Origin: an uncultured bacterium
GTDB lineage: Bacteria > Verrucomicrobiota > Kiritimatiellia > RFP12 > UBA3636
Assembly (NCBI GenBank): GCA_902761575.1
Contig: CACWKU010000004.1
Span: 1 to 42,963, forward strand
Direction of reading: 5' to 3'
Length of the DNA stretch: 42,963 nucleotides
Part shown: positions 6,786-14,326 of the stretch, in pieces
How the letters are laid out: every line of letters starts with the position of its first letter
Position numbering within the stretch: the first letter of the stretch is position 1
Notes under the pieces: model-generated
The model's input: only the letters and a program-made list of their open reading frames with translations
The model's database searches: none
Told to the model about the DNA's origin: nothing
Translations under genes and position numbers: made by a program

Positions 6786-9641
6786 ATGAAACGACTCCTC
6801 TCCCTTCCTCCGCACGGTCGCGCGCTCTGCGCGCTGGCCGCGCTGGCCGTCCTTCCCGCCCTCGCGCAGGACTCCGCCACGAGCGCCAACGACACGGTCG
6901 TCGTCGTGGAGCGGAGCTGCGTGAGCTCCGGGAGCGTCCTCGACCTCGTTCCGCCGCCGCCGGAGGCCGGCGAACCGGACGGCCGGCCCCTCCAGCCGTC
7001 CGGCGCGGCGGCGCGCGCGTTCCGCTTCCTCGCCGGAATGCAGCGGGAGGACGGTTCCTGGCCCGGCGACCCGCCGGAAATGGCGACGGCGTGGGTGCTC
7101 CTCGCGGCGCTCTACAACGGATGGTTCGAAGAGGACGAGTGGCGGGAGGCGTTCGCGCGGGGCGTCGGATTCCTCGTCGGGGCGATGCGCGAGGACGGGT
7201 CCTTCGACGCCGGGCCGTTCCCGCCGGGGCTGGGCGAACCGCGCGCCCCGGCGCTCGCGCTCCTCTACGCCGCGGACGCAACCTGCAATCCGCGCACCCG
7301 GGAGGCGGCGGACGCGGCCGCGCGCGCCGCGTTCGGGACGAACGCCCCGCCCGGCCTCTTCCGTTCGCTCGAGCTCCTCTCGTACCACCCGGTCTTCGGT
7401 CGCGCCTTCCGCGAACTGCGCATGGAGCGCGCCCGGGCTCTCGTTCCGACGGAACCGCGCGACGGCCGCCCGGCGGGCCTCTGGACCTCCTCGCCGGACT
7501 ACGGCGAACTCGACTATGTCCTGCCGAACCTGCCGTACTCCTCCCTCGTCTGGTTTCTCGGCGGAAGCTCGAATCGCGTGACCGTCTGCCACCGGGGCCG
7601 CGAGCGGACCTTCGTCCGGACGCCCGAAACGGAATCCGTCCGCGCCACCGCCGCCTCGCTGCTCGTCCCGGGAGGGATGGGCGTCATCAGCAATCGCCCC
7701 CCGTTCCCGACGGCGGAGGAGGTCGCCCGCGCGACCGCGCCCCTCGACAGGCTCTCCGCGAACAATCACCTTGTCCGGCACGCCGCGCTGCGCTGGCTCC
7801 GCGAGCGCCAGTCCGAGGACGGCTCCTGGCCCGGCGGCGACGACCCCGTCGTCGACACCGCGCTCGCCCTGCTCGCGTTCGCCGCGGACGGCGGCGACTT
7901 CGTGGACCGTCTCGGCGTCGACGGCCTCACGCGCGCCGTCCGCTTCCTCGCCGCGTCGATCCGCGACGACGGCTCGTTCCCCGTCCGCGACCCCGCGGGC
8001 GACGCCGCCGCGCTCCCCGTCCTCGCGCTCCGCGCCATCTCCGAAGCGTCGCCCCATCCCGAGGTCCGCCTCCTGCTCCGCAAGGCCGGCGCCGAGCCCT
8101 ACGACGCCGGCTCCGAATTCACCTTCGCCGAACGGCTCCTGCTCGCGTGGCCCGCCCTCCCGCCCGCCGACTGGGACGCGTTCCGCGAGGCCGACCTCCG
8201 CGCGCGGCGCTGGGAAGTCCGGCCGGAGCGCCCCTTCGAGCGGGACAAGGGCCCGAAGCTCGTCCTGCATTGGGACGAACCGCCGGTCGAGCCCCTCTTC
8301 GCCGATGGCACCCCGCTTCCAGCGGCGGCCTTCCGTCCGCCCCCCGCCGACGCCGCTCCCGACGCCCGCGCCCTCCGCGCCACAACCCGCTGGCTCCTCG
8401 TCCCCCCGGCCGGCTCCGTCCGGCATTTCCCGTCCGGACACGCCGTCGCCACCAACGCCCCCGCCGCCCTCTTCCCCGACGACGTCAAGGTCACCGTCCA
8501 CCGCCACGCGGAGGTCGCGGAGGTCTCCCTTCCCGGAGGGGGTTCGGGGGAGGCGGAGCCTCCTCCCGTTGAAACTCACGCAGAGCGCGCAGAGGCCGCA
8601 GAGTTTGGCTCCCCCGTTGGGGGAGCTGGCGAGCAAAGCGAGCCTGAGGGGGTCTCGCACGCGGCGTCCGTGGAGGGGGCTTTCTTTCTCGCTGCGCTCG
8701 AACGGGCGCGGGAGATCGCGTCGCGGGCGGGAGCCGAATGCCACGTTCGGACGCTCTATTCGGCGACGCGCGGGCGGGAGTTCAAGCGGGGAACCCAGTT
8801 TGCCGCCCAGCTGACGGTTCCGAATCCGTCGGCGGACGAGGATAAGACGTGGCTCTCCAAGGCGACCGCGACGCTTTATCTCGGACTCGTCGGCACGAAC
8901 GGGGTGGACCTGGCCGACTACGACGACGAAATCCGTTACGGCGAGCTCCGGAAGAAGGCCGACGTGAACGGCATCGTCTCCACCGGACAGGGTACGCAGC
9001 TCTGCCTGCGGCCCACGATCCGCAACAAGTGCCTGCATTGGACCGACGGGACGATCTACGCCATCCTGCAGTATCCGGTCCGCTTCGAGCCCGCGTTGTT
9101 CGCGGGCCTCTGGCGGGAGACGACGAACGCCGTCGCGGGCCGGGCGCTGTCCGCGCCGCCGCCCGCGGACGCTCCCGAGGCGCGTCCCGACGATCTGGAG
9201 GAGGAGGGCGTCCGCCTCCTTCCCGTGCTGACGGAGCGCTTCGCGGGGGCGGGCCTCGAAAGGATCTGGACCTGCTGGTTCGTCTCCCGCGCGCCGCTCT
9301 ACGATGGATCGTTTCTTCGCCTCTCCTCGGGGCAGGGCCTCGACAACACGAAGAACCGGGAGTGGTGGATGCGGATGACGGCGCACGCGGCGGACCCGGC
9401 GAATCCTGCGCGGGATCCCGCCGTGGCCGACCTGTTCTACGGGCGGACCGACGGCCGGCCGTTCGTCCTCGAGGACTACGCCCTTGCGAACCGGGACCGC
9501 ACGCCGAAAATCCGGGCATGGACCGACGGCGACCGCTTCGTCGTGCTGAGACCCTATACCCCTCGGGACGAGGACGCCGTCTGGGACCGCTTCTTCGAAA
9601 TCACGACGAACGTCGTTCGCGGCCCGGTCTTCGCTCCCTAG
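6786..9641 (+). CDS. Large secreted protein with prenyltransferase-like alpha-toroid repeats
   Basis: The 951-residue product begins with a signal peptide (MKRLLSLPPHGRALCALAAL, cleavage probably after ALAQ). Two segments, MQREDGSWPGDPP near residue 81 and RQSEDGSWPGGDDPV near 342, each followed by helical pairs, resemble repeats of the prenyltransferase/squalene-cyclase alpha-alpha toroid superfamily, also seen in non-enzymatic surface proteins. I see no cyclase DxDD motif, so catalysis is not claimed. Around residues 586-625 a block made of the interspersed 43-bp repeat and CGCAGAG nonamers interrupts the protein in frame (THAERAEAAE). The C-terminal third is unrecognised. AAGs are sparse before ATG 6786; ACGGAGAC at 6770-6777 may act as ribosome site. 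Likely periplasmic or surface. Confidence 0.75.
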   Translation: MKRLLSLPPHGRALCALAALAVLPALAQDSATSANDTVVVVERSCVSSGSVLDLVPPPPEAGEPDGRPLQPSGAAARAFRFLAGMQREDGSWPGDPPEMATAWVLLAALYNGWFEEDEWREAFARGVGFLVGAMREDGSFDAGPFPPGLGEPRAPALALLYAADATCNPRTREAADAAARAAFGTNAPPGLFRSLELLSYHPVFGRAFRELRMERARALVPTEPRDGRPAGLWTSSPDYGELDYVLPNLPYSSLVWFLGGSSNRVTVCHRGRERTFVRTPETESVRATAASLLVPGGMGVISNRPPFPTAEEVARATAPLDRLSANNHLVRHAALRWLRERQSEDGSWPGGDDPVVDTALALLAFAADGGDFVDRLGVDGLTRAVRFLAASIRDDGSFPVRDPAGDAAALPVLALRAISEASPHPEVRLLLRKAGAEPYDAGSEFTFAERLLLAWPALPPADWDAFREADLRARRWEVRPERPFERDKGPKLVLHWDEPPVEPLFADGTPLPAAAFRPPPADAAPDARALRATTRWLLVPPAGSVRHFPSGHAVATNAPAALFPDDVKVTVHRHAEVAEVSLPGGGSGEAEPPPVETHAERAEAAEFGSPVGGAGEQSEPEGVSHAASVEGAFFLAALERAREIASRAGAECHVRTLYSATRGREFKRGTQFAAQLTVPNPSADEDKTWLSKATATLYLGLVGTNGVDLADYDDEIRYGELRKKADVNGIVSTGQGTQLCLRPTIRNKCLHWTDGTIYAILQYPVRFEPALFAGLWRETTNAVAGRALSAPPPADAPEARPDDLEEEGVRLLPVLTERFAGAGLERIWTCWFVSRAPLYDGSFLRLSSGQGLDNTKNREWWMRMTAHAADPANPARDPAVADLFYGRTDGRPFVLEDYALANRDRTPKIRAWTDGDRFVVLRPYTPRDEDAVWDRFFEITTNVVRGPVFAP
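8540..8604 (+). repeat. In-frame repeat block: 43-bp element plus CGCAGAG nonamers
   Basis: 8543-8585 is the exact reverse complement of 4757-4799. Its first 19 bases (8540-8558) recur at 10537-10555. It continues into nonamers of the CGCGCAGAG kind. The reading frame stays open through it. Confidence 0.85.
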
Positions 9642-9686
9642 CCATCGGCCATCCCGTCATCCTTGCCCCTACTCCGCAGCCGATTC

Positions 9687-9755
9687 CACCGTGTGTGATT
9701 TTCAGCGCTTTTTCCGCTTCTGGAGATGATAATCGTGCAAGTTTTACACACGGTG
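9687..9755. repeat. 10-bp inverted repeat around an AT-richer core
   Basis: CACCGTGTGT (9687-9696) is mirrored by ACACACGGTG (9746-9755). The 49-base interior is AT-richer than its surroundings. It could be a terminal-inverted-repeat remnant or a regulator site; it begins 46 bases after the secreted-protein stop. Confidence 0.45.
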
Positions 9756-9797
9756 CGATTGCCTTTGTGCCGCCGCCGTGGCGGGATTGAGTTTCTT

Positions 9798-9864
9798 CGA
9801 CTTGGCGACCTGCCGACCCGTCGACTTGGGCCAAGTCGGCAAGTCGCCGAGTCGTCAAGTCGCC
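9798..9864. repeat. Octamer fold-back array, four plus four units
   Basis: Four CGACNNGN octamers (from 9798, 9806, 9814 and 9822) are followed by GCC and then four reverse-orientation octamers of the AAGTCGGC type (from 9833, 9841, 9849 and 9857). It is the clearest example here of a tandem array that flips strand in the middle. Confidence 0.9.
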
Positions 9865-9867
9865 CCT

Positions 9868-9896
9868 GCCGTGGCGGGGTGCGGACCCCGCCACGG
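9868..9896. repeat. GC palindrome, third copy of a REP-like element
   Basis: The 12-bp stem CCGTGGCGGGGT / ACCCCGCCACGG around GCGG or GCG is shared with 12601-12629 and 14217-14244. Here only the palindrome core is present, without the following 30 bases that the other two copies share. Confidence 0.85.
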
Positions 9897-9985
9897 ACGC
9901 CGACATCGCCGCCGCCGGACTTGCGCTCGCCTCCGGCGCGATGACGCAGGAGCGGCTCCTCGACTGGATCCTCGCCCGCCGGTAG
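9893..9985 (+). pseudogene. Possible gene remnant
   Basis: An open stretch ending at TAG 9983-9985 reads like a protein tail (DADIAAAGLALASGAMTQER then LLDWILARR). It has no start or ribosome site and begins inside the palindrome. It may be the end of a gene destroyed by repeat insertion. The rest of 9642-10087 holds only repeats. Confidence 0.3.
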
Positions 9986-10056
9986 GCCCCGGAATCCTGG
10001 CGCCGCAACGCGGCACGCCGACGGGCGCGATTCCGCTTCCCACCCGCTAACCGATA

Positions 10057-10065
10057 TGCTAGAAT
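10057..10065 (+). promoter_or_regulatory. Extended -10 promoter of the Cys-rich secreted protein gene
   Basis: TGCTAGAAT (TGn plus TAGAAT) ends 22 bases before ATG 10088, leaving a short leader that contains AAAGG as ribosome site. Confidence 0.65.
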
Positions 10066-10087
10066 GGCCCGCAGAAAGGTCCCCGCC

Positions 10088-10801
10088 ATGCCCACGCCGC
10101 CACGATCCTATTCCGCCGCCGCCGCGGAGAAGCTCCGCCTCGCGCTCCTCGCCCTCGCCGCGTCGGCGACCGTCGTCGCGTCCGCCCAGGACACCGACAC
10201 CGATGCAGATTTCGACGACCCGGATGTCCTCGGCGAAATCCCCGAGGACATCGAAACGGGCGGCGATTACGGCGACATCGCCTGCCCGAAGAAGGGATGC
10301 AAGTCCGAAGACTGCTGGTGCGACGACGATTGCGTCGAGGGAAAGCCCTGTACCGCCTGCGACACGCAGAGTGGCGACGGGAAGGAGAAAACTCACGCAG
10401 AGAACGCAGAGGGCGCAGAGTCTCAATCTCACGCAGAGAACGCAGAGGGCGCGGAGGCCAAAACTCACGAAGAGAACGCAGAGAGCGCGGAGGCCAAAAC
10501 TCACGCGGAGAGCGCAGAGGGCGCGGAGTCGGGAGAGGGTTCGGGGGAGGCGGAGTCTTCCCCGTCCGTTGCTCCCGCCGCCGCCACGAACGCCGTTCAG
10601 GAGCTTGCCCGCGCGATGTCCGAGAAGTCTGGCTATCCGGTTTCCGCGGACCTCGTTGTCACCGCCGCCAAGCGATTGAACCAAGACCCGGAGGAATACG
10701 CGAAGAAGACGCTTGAGGAGATCGGCGGCGCCGCCGCCTCCACCAACGCGCCCTCGTCCGCTCCGTCCGACCGAATCCTGGTTCTCGGTCGGCGGCGCTA
10801 G
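10088..10801 (+). CDS. Secreted acidic Cys-rich protein with 12-residue repeats
   Basis: The 237-residue product has a signal peptide (MPTPPRSYSAAAAEKLRLAL then LALAASATVVASAQ). A very acidic stretch follows, then a compact cluster of seven cysteines near residues 67-95 (ACPKKGC, CWC, DDDC, KPC, TAC). Next come four 12-residue repeats encoded by the CGCAGAG nonamer family (KTHAENAEGAES type, residues about 101-148), and a helical C-terminus. ATG 10088 is preferred over ATG 10064 because AAAGG precedes it and the downstream paralogous signal peptide starts identically. Function unknown. The Cys cluster could bind metal, form disulfides or be a substrate of the radical SAM enzyme 610 bases downstream; that last idea is speculative. 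Confidence 0.7.
   Translation: MPTPPRSYSAAAAEKLRLALLALAASATVVASAQDTDTDADFDDPDVLGEIPEDIETGGDYGDIACPKKGCKSEDCWCDDDCVEGKPCTACDTQSGDGKEKTHAENAEGAESQSHAENAEGAEAKTHEENAESAEAKTHAESAEGAESGEGSGEAESSPSVAPAAATNAVQELARAMSEKSGYPVSADLVVTAAKRLNQDPEEYAKKTLEEIGGAAASTNAPSSAPSDRILVLGRRR
10388..10531 (+). repeat. 36-nt tandem repeat, four copies, in frame
   Basis: Units start at 10388, 10424, 10460 and 10496; each is built of three or four 9-nt CGCAGAG-type subunits, so the 12-residue peptide keeps phase. A partial copy of the 43-bp element follows at 10537-10555. Confidence 0.95.
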
Positions 10802-10854
10802 ATTCCGCCCCGCCTTCGCCCGCGAAACGACAACAATCCTGAAACACCCTCGCC

Positions 10855-11346
10855 ATGCCAACGCCTCCACAATCCTATTCCGCCGCCGCCGCGGAAAAGC
10901 TCCGCCTCGCCCTCCTCGCCCTCGCCGCGACCGCGGTGGCGGGGTGCACGTCCCATCACGAACCGCCGTCGTCCTCCGAAAGAACGGCCGGCGTCATCGT
11001 GTGCCTCCCCCGCGAAACCGAGGTCGCGCCGGCCGTCCCTTCCCGCACGCGCCCGACGAAGGCGGGCGAATACATCGTCTACGACGTCGAGCCCGGCGAC
11101 ACGCTTTCGGACATCGCGCGCCGATACGGCGTTTCGGTCAAGTCCCTCAAGGAACTCAACAACCTCTCCGAACCGGACCGCCTCCGCGTGAAACAATCGC
11201 TCTTCATCCCGATGGAGAAGGATTCCTCCGCCACCAACGCCGCGCCGCGCGAAGCCGGTTCCGTGCCCGAGGCTTTAACCTCGGGTCCCGCCCCCATCAT
11301 CCTCCCCGTTTTTCGGACCAGTGGCCGCCTTCTGCCCGAACCCTAA
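10855..11346 (+). CDS. LysM-domain lipoprotein
   Basis: The 163-residue product opens with a signal peptide nearly identical to that of the gene upstream (MPTPPQSYSAAAAEKLRLAL) but ends in a lipobox AVAGC (Cys about residue 31), so it should be lipid-anchored. A single LysM module spans about residues 75-122 (YDVEPGDTLSDIARRYGV, LKELNNLSE, LFIPME) and would bind peptidoglycan glycans. A low-complexity tail follows. The start at ATG 10855 lacks a strong ribosome site. Probably an envelope tethering or cell-wall protein; no enzymatic domain is seen. Confidence 0.82.
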   Translation: MPTPPQSYSAAAAEKLRLALLALAATAVAGCTSHHEPPSSSERTAGVIVCLPRETEVAPAVPSRTRPTKAGEYIVYDVEPGDTLSDIARRYGVSVKSLKELNNLSEPDRLRVKQSLFIPMEKDSSATNAAPREAGSVPEALTSGPAPIILPVFRTSGRLLPEP

Positions 11347-11355
11347 CCACACCCG

Positions 11356-11401
11356 CGCTTGCGCCGGCGCCGGGCCGACGGCCCGGCGCCGGGCGCAAGC
11401 G
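11356..11401. repeat. 21-bp hairpin before the radical SAM gene
   Basis: 11356-11376 pairs with 11380-11401 with a 3-base loop and one bulged G. It ends ten bases before ATG 11412 and leaves no room for a normal ribosome site, so it may end the LysM message, lie in the radical SAM leader, or both. Confidence 0.75.
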
Positions 11402-11411
11402 ACGCCCAACC

Positions 11412-12584
11412 ATGCAGGTCACCCTCTGCCTCACGCACGACTGCACGCTGCGCTGCCCCTACTGCTACGCGGGGGCGAAGCGCCGAGCGGCGATGCCGTG
11501 GGAGGTGGCGAAGGCGGCGATCGACCGCACGGTCGCCTGGCAGCTCGCGCACTATCCCGAGAAGGACTACGTCCTCGGATTCTTCGGCGGCGAGCCGCTG
11601 CTCGAATGGGACCTGCTGCAGCGCGCCGACGCCTACGCGGCGGACGCCGCGCGCGCGGCGGGGCTGCGCTTCGGCCGAACGGTGACGACGAACCTCACGC
11701 TCCTCGACCGCGGGAAGGCCGACTGGCTCCGCGAGCGCCGCTACAAGCTCGGGCTCTCGATCGACGGCTCCCCGGCGATGCACGACGCCAACCGCCGCTT
11801 CCCCGACGGCCGCGGCTCGCACGCCGCGTGCATGGCCGCGCTCCCGCTCGTCGAGGACTTCCCCGCGCCGCGCCCGGAGATCATCTGCGTCGTCACCCCC
11901 GCCACCGCGCCGCTCCTCGCCGAGGGCGTCCGCTTCCTCCACGCGCGCTCGGCGCTGCCGATCGCCGTCAACCCCGACTTCACCGCCGACTGGGACGATG
12001 TCTCCCGCGCCGCCCTCCGCGCCGCCTACGAGAGCCTCGCCGAGGAGGTCCTCGCCTCGTGGCGGGCGGCCGCCCGCGAACCTTCGAACGCCGCCAAAGG
12101 CGGCTTGCGAACCTTCGAACCTTCGAACGGTGCGGCGGCGCGGCCGCTGCACCTCACGTGGTTCGACGGCAAGCTCAAGGCGCTGCGCATCGGCGGCTAC
12201 CGCGCGTGCGACAAGTGCGACCCCGTGCGACGGGAGCTCGCCGTGGCGCCGTCGGGCAACCTCTACCAATGCCCGAACCTCGTGGGCGACGACGACAAGG
12301 AGGACCTCCGCCTCGGCTCCGTGCAGACGGGGTTCGACCCGGCCGCCGTCGCGCGCGTCCTCGCGCGCCGCGGCAACCGCGACCCGGCCTGCCGCGACTG
12401 TCCCGCGGCGCCGCGGTGCGTGAACTGGTGCTGCTGCGCGAACTGGTTCTCGACGGGCCGGACCGACCGCGTCGGCTCCTTCGGCTGCTTCCACGAGAAG
12501 CTCTCGATCGAGCTTGCGGACCGCGTCGCCGAAACCCTCCTCGCCGAGCGCAACGAGCCCTTCGCCGCCTGGTTCAAGGCCTAG
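11412..12584 (+). CDS. Radical SAM/SPASM enzyme
   Basis: The 390-residue protein carries the radical SAM cluster motif C-x3-C-x2-C as CTLRCPYC near residues 11-18, the SAM-binding GFFGGEPLLEW near 57, and a C-terminal Cys-rich SPASM region (CDKCDPVRRELAV, YQCPN, CRDCPAAPRCVNWCCCANW, GCFHEK) that would hold auxiliary iron-sulfur clusters. SPASM enzymes usually modify peptides or proteins, for example sulfatases or ribosomal peptides. No sulfatase is in the window; the nearest Cys-rich secreted protein is at 10088. The octamer repeat with a hairpin module is inserted in frame around residues 223-240, between the catalytic barrel and SPASM. No Shine-Dalgarno sequence precedes ATG 11412. The substrate is unknown. 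Confidence 0.87.
   Translation: MQVTLCLTHDCTLRCPYCYAGAKRRAAMPWEVAKAAIDRTVAWQLAHYPEKDYVLGFFGGEPLLEWDLLQRADAYAADAARAAGLRFGRTVTTNLTLLDRGKADWLRERRYKLGLSIDGSPAMHDANRRFPDGRGSHAACMAALPLVEDFPAPRPEIICVVTPATAPLLAEGVRFLHARSALPIAVNPDFTADWDDVSRAALRAAYESLAEEVLASWRAAAREPSNAAKGGLRTFEPSNGAAARPLHLTWFDGKLKALRIGGYRACDKCDPVRRELAVAPSGNLYQCPNLVGDDDKEDLRLGSVQTGFDPAAVARVLARRGNRDPACRDCPAAPRCVNWCCCANWFSTGRTDRVGSFGCFHEKLSIELADRVAETLLAERNEPFAAWFKA
12077..12130 (+). repeat. In-frame octamer and hairpin repeat in the radical SAM gene
   Basis: CGAACCTT at 12077, a GCCGCCaaaGGCGGC hairpin module (12085-12107), then CGAACCTT at 12108 and 12116 and a partial unit. The encoded insert reads [19 protein letters not shown]. Confidence 0.9.
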
Positions 12585-12600
12585 CCGCTCCGCCGCCCCC

Positions 12601-12659
12601 GCCGTGGCGGGGTGCGGACCCCGCCACGGCGTGGAAGGCCGCGCACCGGCGGGCGACAG
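12601..12659. repeat. Direct repeat, left copy, with palindrome core
   Basis: The 59 bases match 14217-14274 with one indel and two mismatches, in the same orientation. The copy starts 17 bases after the radical SAM stop and lies beyond the 3' end of the DUF4143 gene. Confidence 0.92.
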
Positions 12660-12695
12660 TTTCTGCAATGATGACGGCGGCGGAACAATCGTCGG

Positions 12696-14039
12696 CTACG
12701 CGCGAACGCCGTCGGCGAGCAGCCGCGCGAGCAGGAAGGCGGAGAAGCGCGGGAGCGTGAGGATGCGGTTCTGGAATCCGACGTTGACGTCGCCGAACTT
12801 GATTCCCCACGAGATGTCGGGATAGCGCTTGTCGTCGATGAGCGTCCGCAGCGACCGGGAGCGGCCGTTCGTCGCCTTGACCTCGACCGGGATCAGACTC
12901 CGTTCGTCGCGGACGAAGAAGTCCTCCTCGAGCGGCGTCTCGTCGCGTTTCCAGTAGTAGAGGTCGAGGCCGGACTTGTGCAGGGACTCCGCGGCGACGT
13001 TCTCGTAGAGCGCTCCGCCCCAGACGCCGAAGTTCCGGTTGGCGCGCAGGTCCTTCTGCGCGGGCGCGTCGAGCATCGAAACGAGCAGGCCCGTGTCGGC
13101 CAGGTAGAGCTTGAACTTGTCCGGATCGTAGTTCCCCTTGAGCGGCAGCGACGGAAACAGCAGGCAGTGGCACGGCAGCACGATGCCCGCGTCCGCCAGC
13201 CAGTCCACGCACCCGCGGTAGTCTCGGAAGCGGGCGCCGTGCGCCACCTTCGAGATCTGGAACTTGCGGTTCTCCTTCGCGAGCTGCGCCGGCACGTGGT
13301 CCAGCACGTTCAGGATGCGGCCCTGGTCCAGCCCTTCGGCGTATTTCCGCGCGTCGTCGCGCCAGCCGTCCACGAGCGAGCGCTGCAGTTCGAGCGAACC
13401 TTCGAACGTCTTCCTTTCGAGATAGCCGGAAACCACCTCGGGCATTCCCCCGAGGACGCAGAAGTCCCGGAAGCGCTCGCGCAGGACGTCGCGCTCGAGC
13501 GTTTCGAACGGCCGCCGCTCCGCGAGGTGCGCGTAGATTTCCTCGACGAACCCCGCGTCGTATCCGAGAGCCCACAGGAACTCCTCGAAGTCGAGCGCGT
13601 GCATTTCGACGTCGGCCTTGTAGCCCATCGAATGGCTTGCGATCCGCTTGTAGTGGACGCCCAGCAGCGACCCGCTGGCGATCACGTCGAACCGGCCGTC
13701 CTGCGCGAAGAACTTGAGGCTCGTCGCGATTTCGGGGAACGCCTGGATCTCGTCGAAGAAGAGAAGCGTCCCGCCGGGGACGAACCGCAGGGACGGATCC
13801 ACGAGCGAAATGCGCCGGACGATCTCCTTCGCGGAGAACCCTCCGTCGGCGATCCGGAGGAACTCCGGGCGTTCCACGAAGTTGATTTCGACGACCGAGC
13901 CGTAGCGCCCGGCCGCGAAATGCCGGATCGATTCCGTCTTCCCGATCTGCCGGGCCCCCTTCAGCAGCAGCGGCTTTCGCTTCTCGCTCCGCGCCCATCG
14001 GTCGAGAACGCCGTCGATCTTCCGCGTGATGTATTTCAT
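12696..14039 (-). CDS. AAA-type ATPase with DUF4143 domain
   Basis: The 447-residue product has a Walker A motif GARQIGKTE near residues 28-36, a Walker B LLFFDEIQ near 92-99, and a C-terminal DUF4143 region with a nuclease-like IPVEVKA motif near residue 392. Proteins of this family are widespread, highly variable accessory ATPases of unsettled function; many occur in mobile or defence-like contexts. It is the only minus-strand gene among the plus-strand nitrogen cluster, has its own consensus promoter and AAAGGA ribosome site, and is bracketed by direct repeats, so it looks like an inserted cargo unit. It has no interspersed repeat inside. Family call is strong; role unknown. Confidence 0.87.
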   Translation of the reverse strand: MKYITRKIDGVLDRWARSEKRKPLLLKGARQIGKTESIRHFAAGRYGSVVEINFVERPEFLRIADGGFSAKEIVRRISLVDPSLRFVPGGTLLFFDEIQAFPEIATSLKFFAQDGRFDVIASGSLLGVHYKRIASHSMGYKADVEMHALDFEEFLWALGYDAGFVEEIYAHLAERRPFETLERDVLRERFRDFCVLGGMPEVVSGYLERKTFEGSLELQRSLVDGWRDDARKYAEGLDQGRILNVLDHVPAQLAKENRKFQISKVAHGARFRDYRGCVDWLADAGIVLPCHCLLFPSLPLKGNYDPDKFKLYLADTGLLVSMLDAPAQKDLRANRNFGVWGGALYENVAAESLHKSGLDLYYWKRDETPLEEDFFVRDERSLIPVEVKATNGRSRSLRTLIDDKRYPDISWGIKFGDVNVGFQNRILTLPRFSAFLLARLLADGVRA

Positions 14040-14062
14040 CGGATCGTTCCTTTCGGCACGGC

Positions 14063-14091
14063 ATTCTAGGAGACCCGCCGACCGATGTCAA
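14063..14091 (-). promoter_or_regulatory. Sigma-70 promoter of the DUF4143 gene
   Basis: On the minus strand TTGACA (14086-14091), a 17-base spacer and TAGAAT (14063-14068) form a near-consensus promoter ending 23 bases before the start codon. An AT-rich stretch lies just upstream (14092-14168). Confidence 0.88.
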
Positions 14092-14182
14092 CACAAAAAT
14101 CGATGACAAAATAGAATCAATTGCACAAAATAATACCATAATGGAAAGAAATTCCCGCAAAATATGAGGATGACGACCGTGA

Positions 14183-14205
14183 ATCATCTGCGTCGTCACC
14201 CCCGC
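14183..14205 (+). repeat. 23-bp duplicate of the radical SAM coding sequence
   Basis: These 23 bases equal 11880-11902 exactly, with similarity continuing about eight bases further with two mismatches. Here they are non-coding and end 11 bases before the right direct repeat. Confidence 0.8.
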
Positions 14206-14216
14206 TACCGCCCCAC

Positions 14217-14274
14217 GCCGTGGCGGGGTGCGACCCCGCCACGGCGTGGAAGGTCGCGCAACGGCGGGCGACAG
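14217..14274. repeat. Direct repeat, right copy, with palindrome core
   Basis: This copy matches 12601-12659 and lies upstream of the promoter of the DUF4143 gene. Together the two copies bracket about 1.56 kb. Confidence 0.92.
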
Positions 14275-14326
14275 AATTTGTAAAGCGGGGCAGCGAAGAA
14301 TGCGCAATGGCGGCCGCTTCGCGGGG

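Noticed and set aside
13166-13182. TGGCACG inside the DUF4143 gene as a sigma-54 site
   Set aside because: No TTGC-like -12 element follows at the required distance and it lies within coding sequence.
12601-14274. Insertion sequence carrying the DUF4143 gene
   Set aside because: The flanking repeats are direct, with internal palindromes, and no transposase is encoded; a recombination-based unit fits better than a classic IS.
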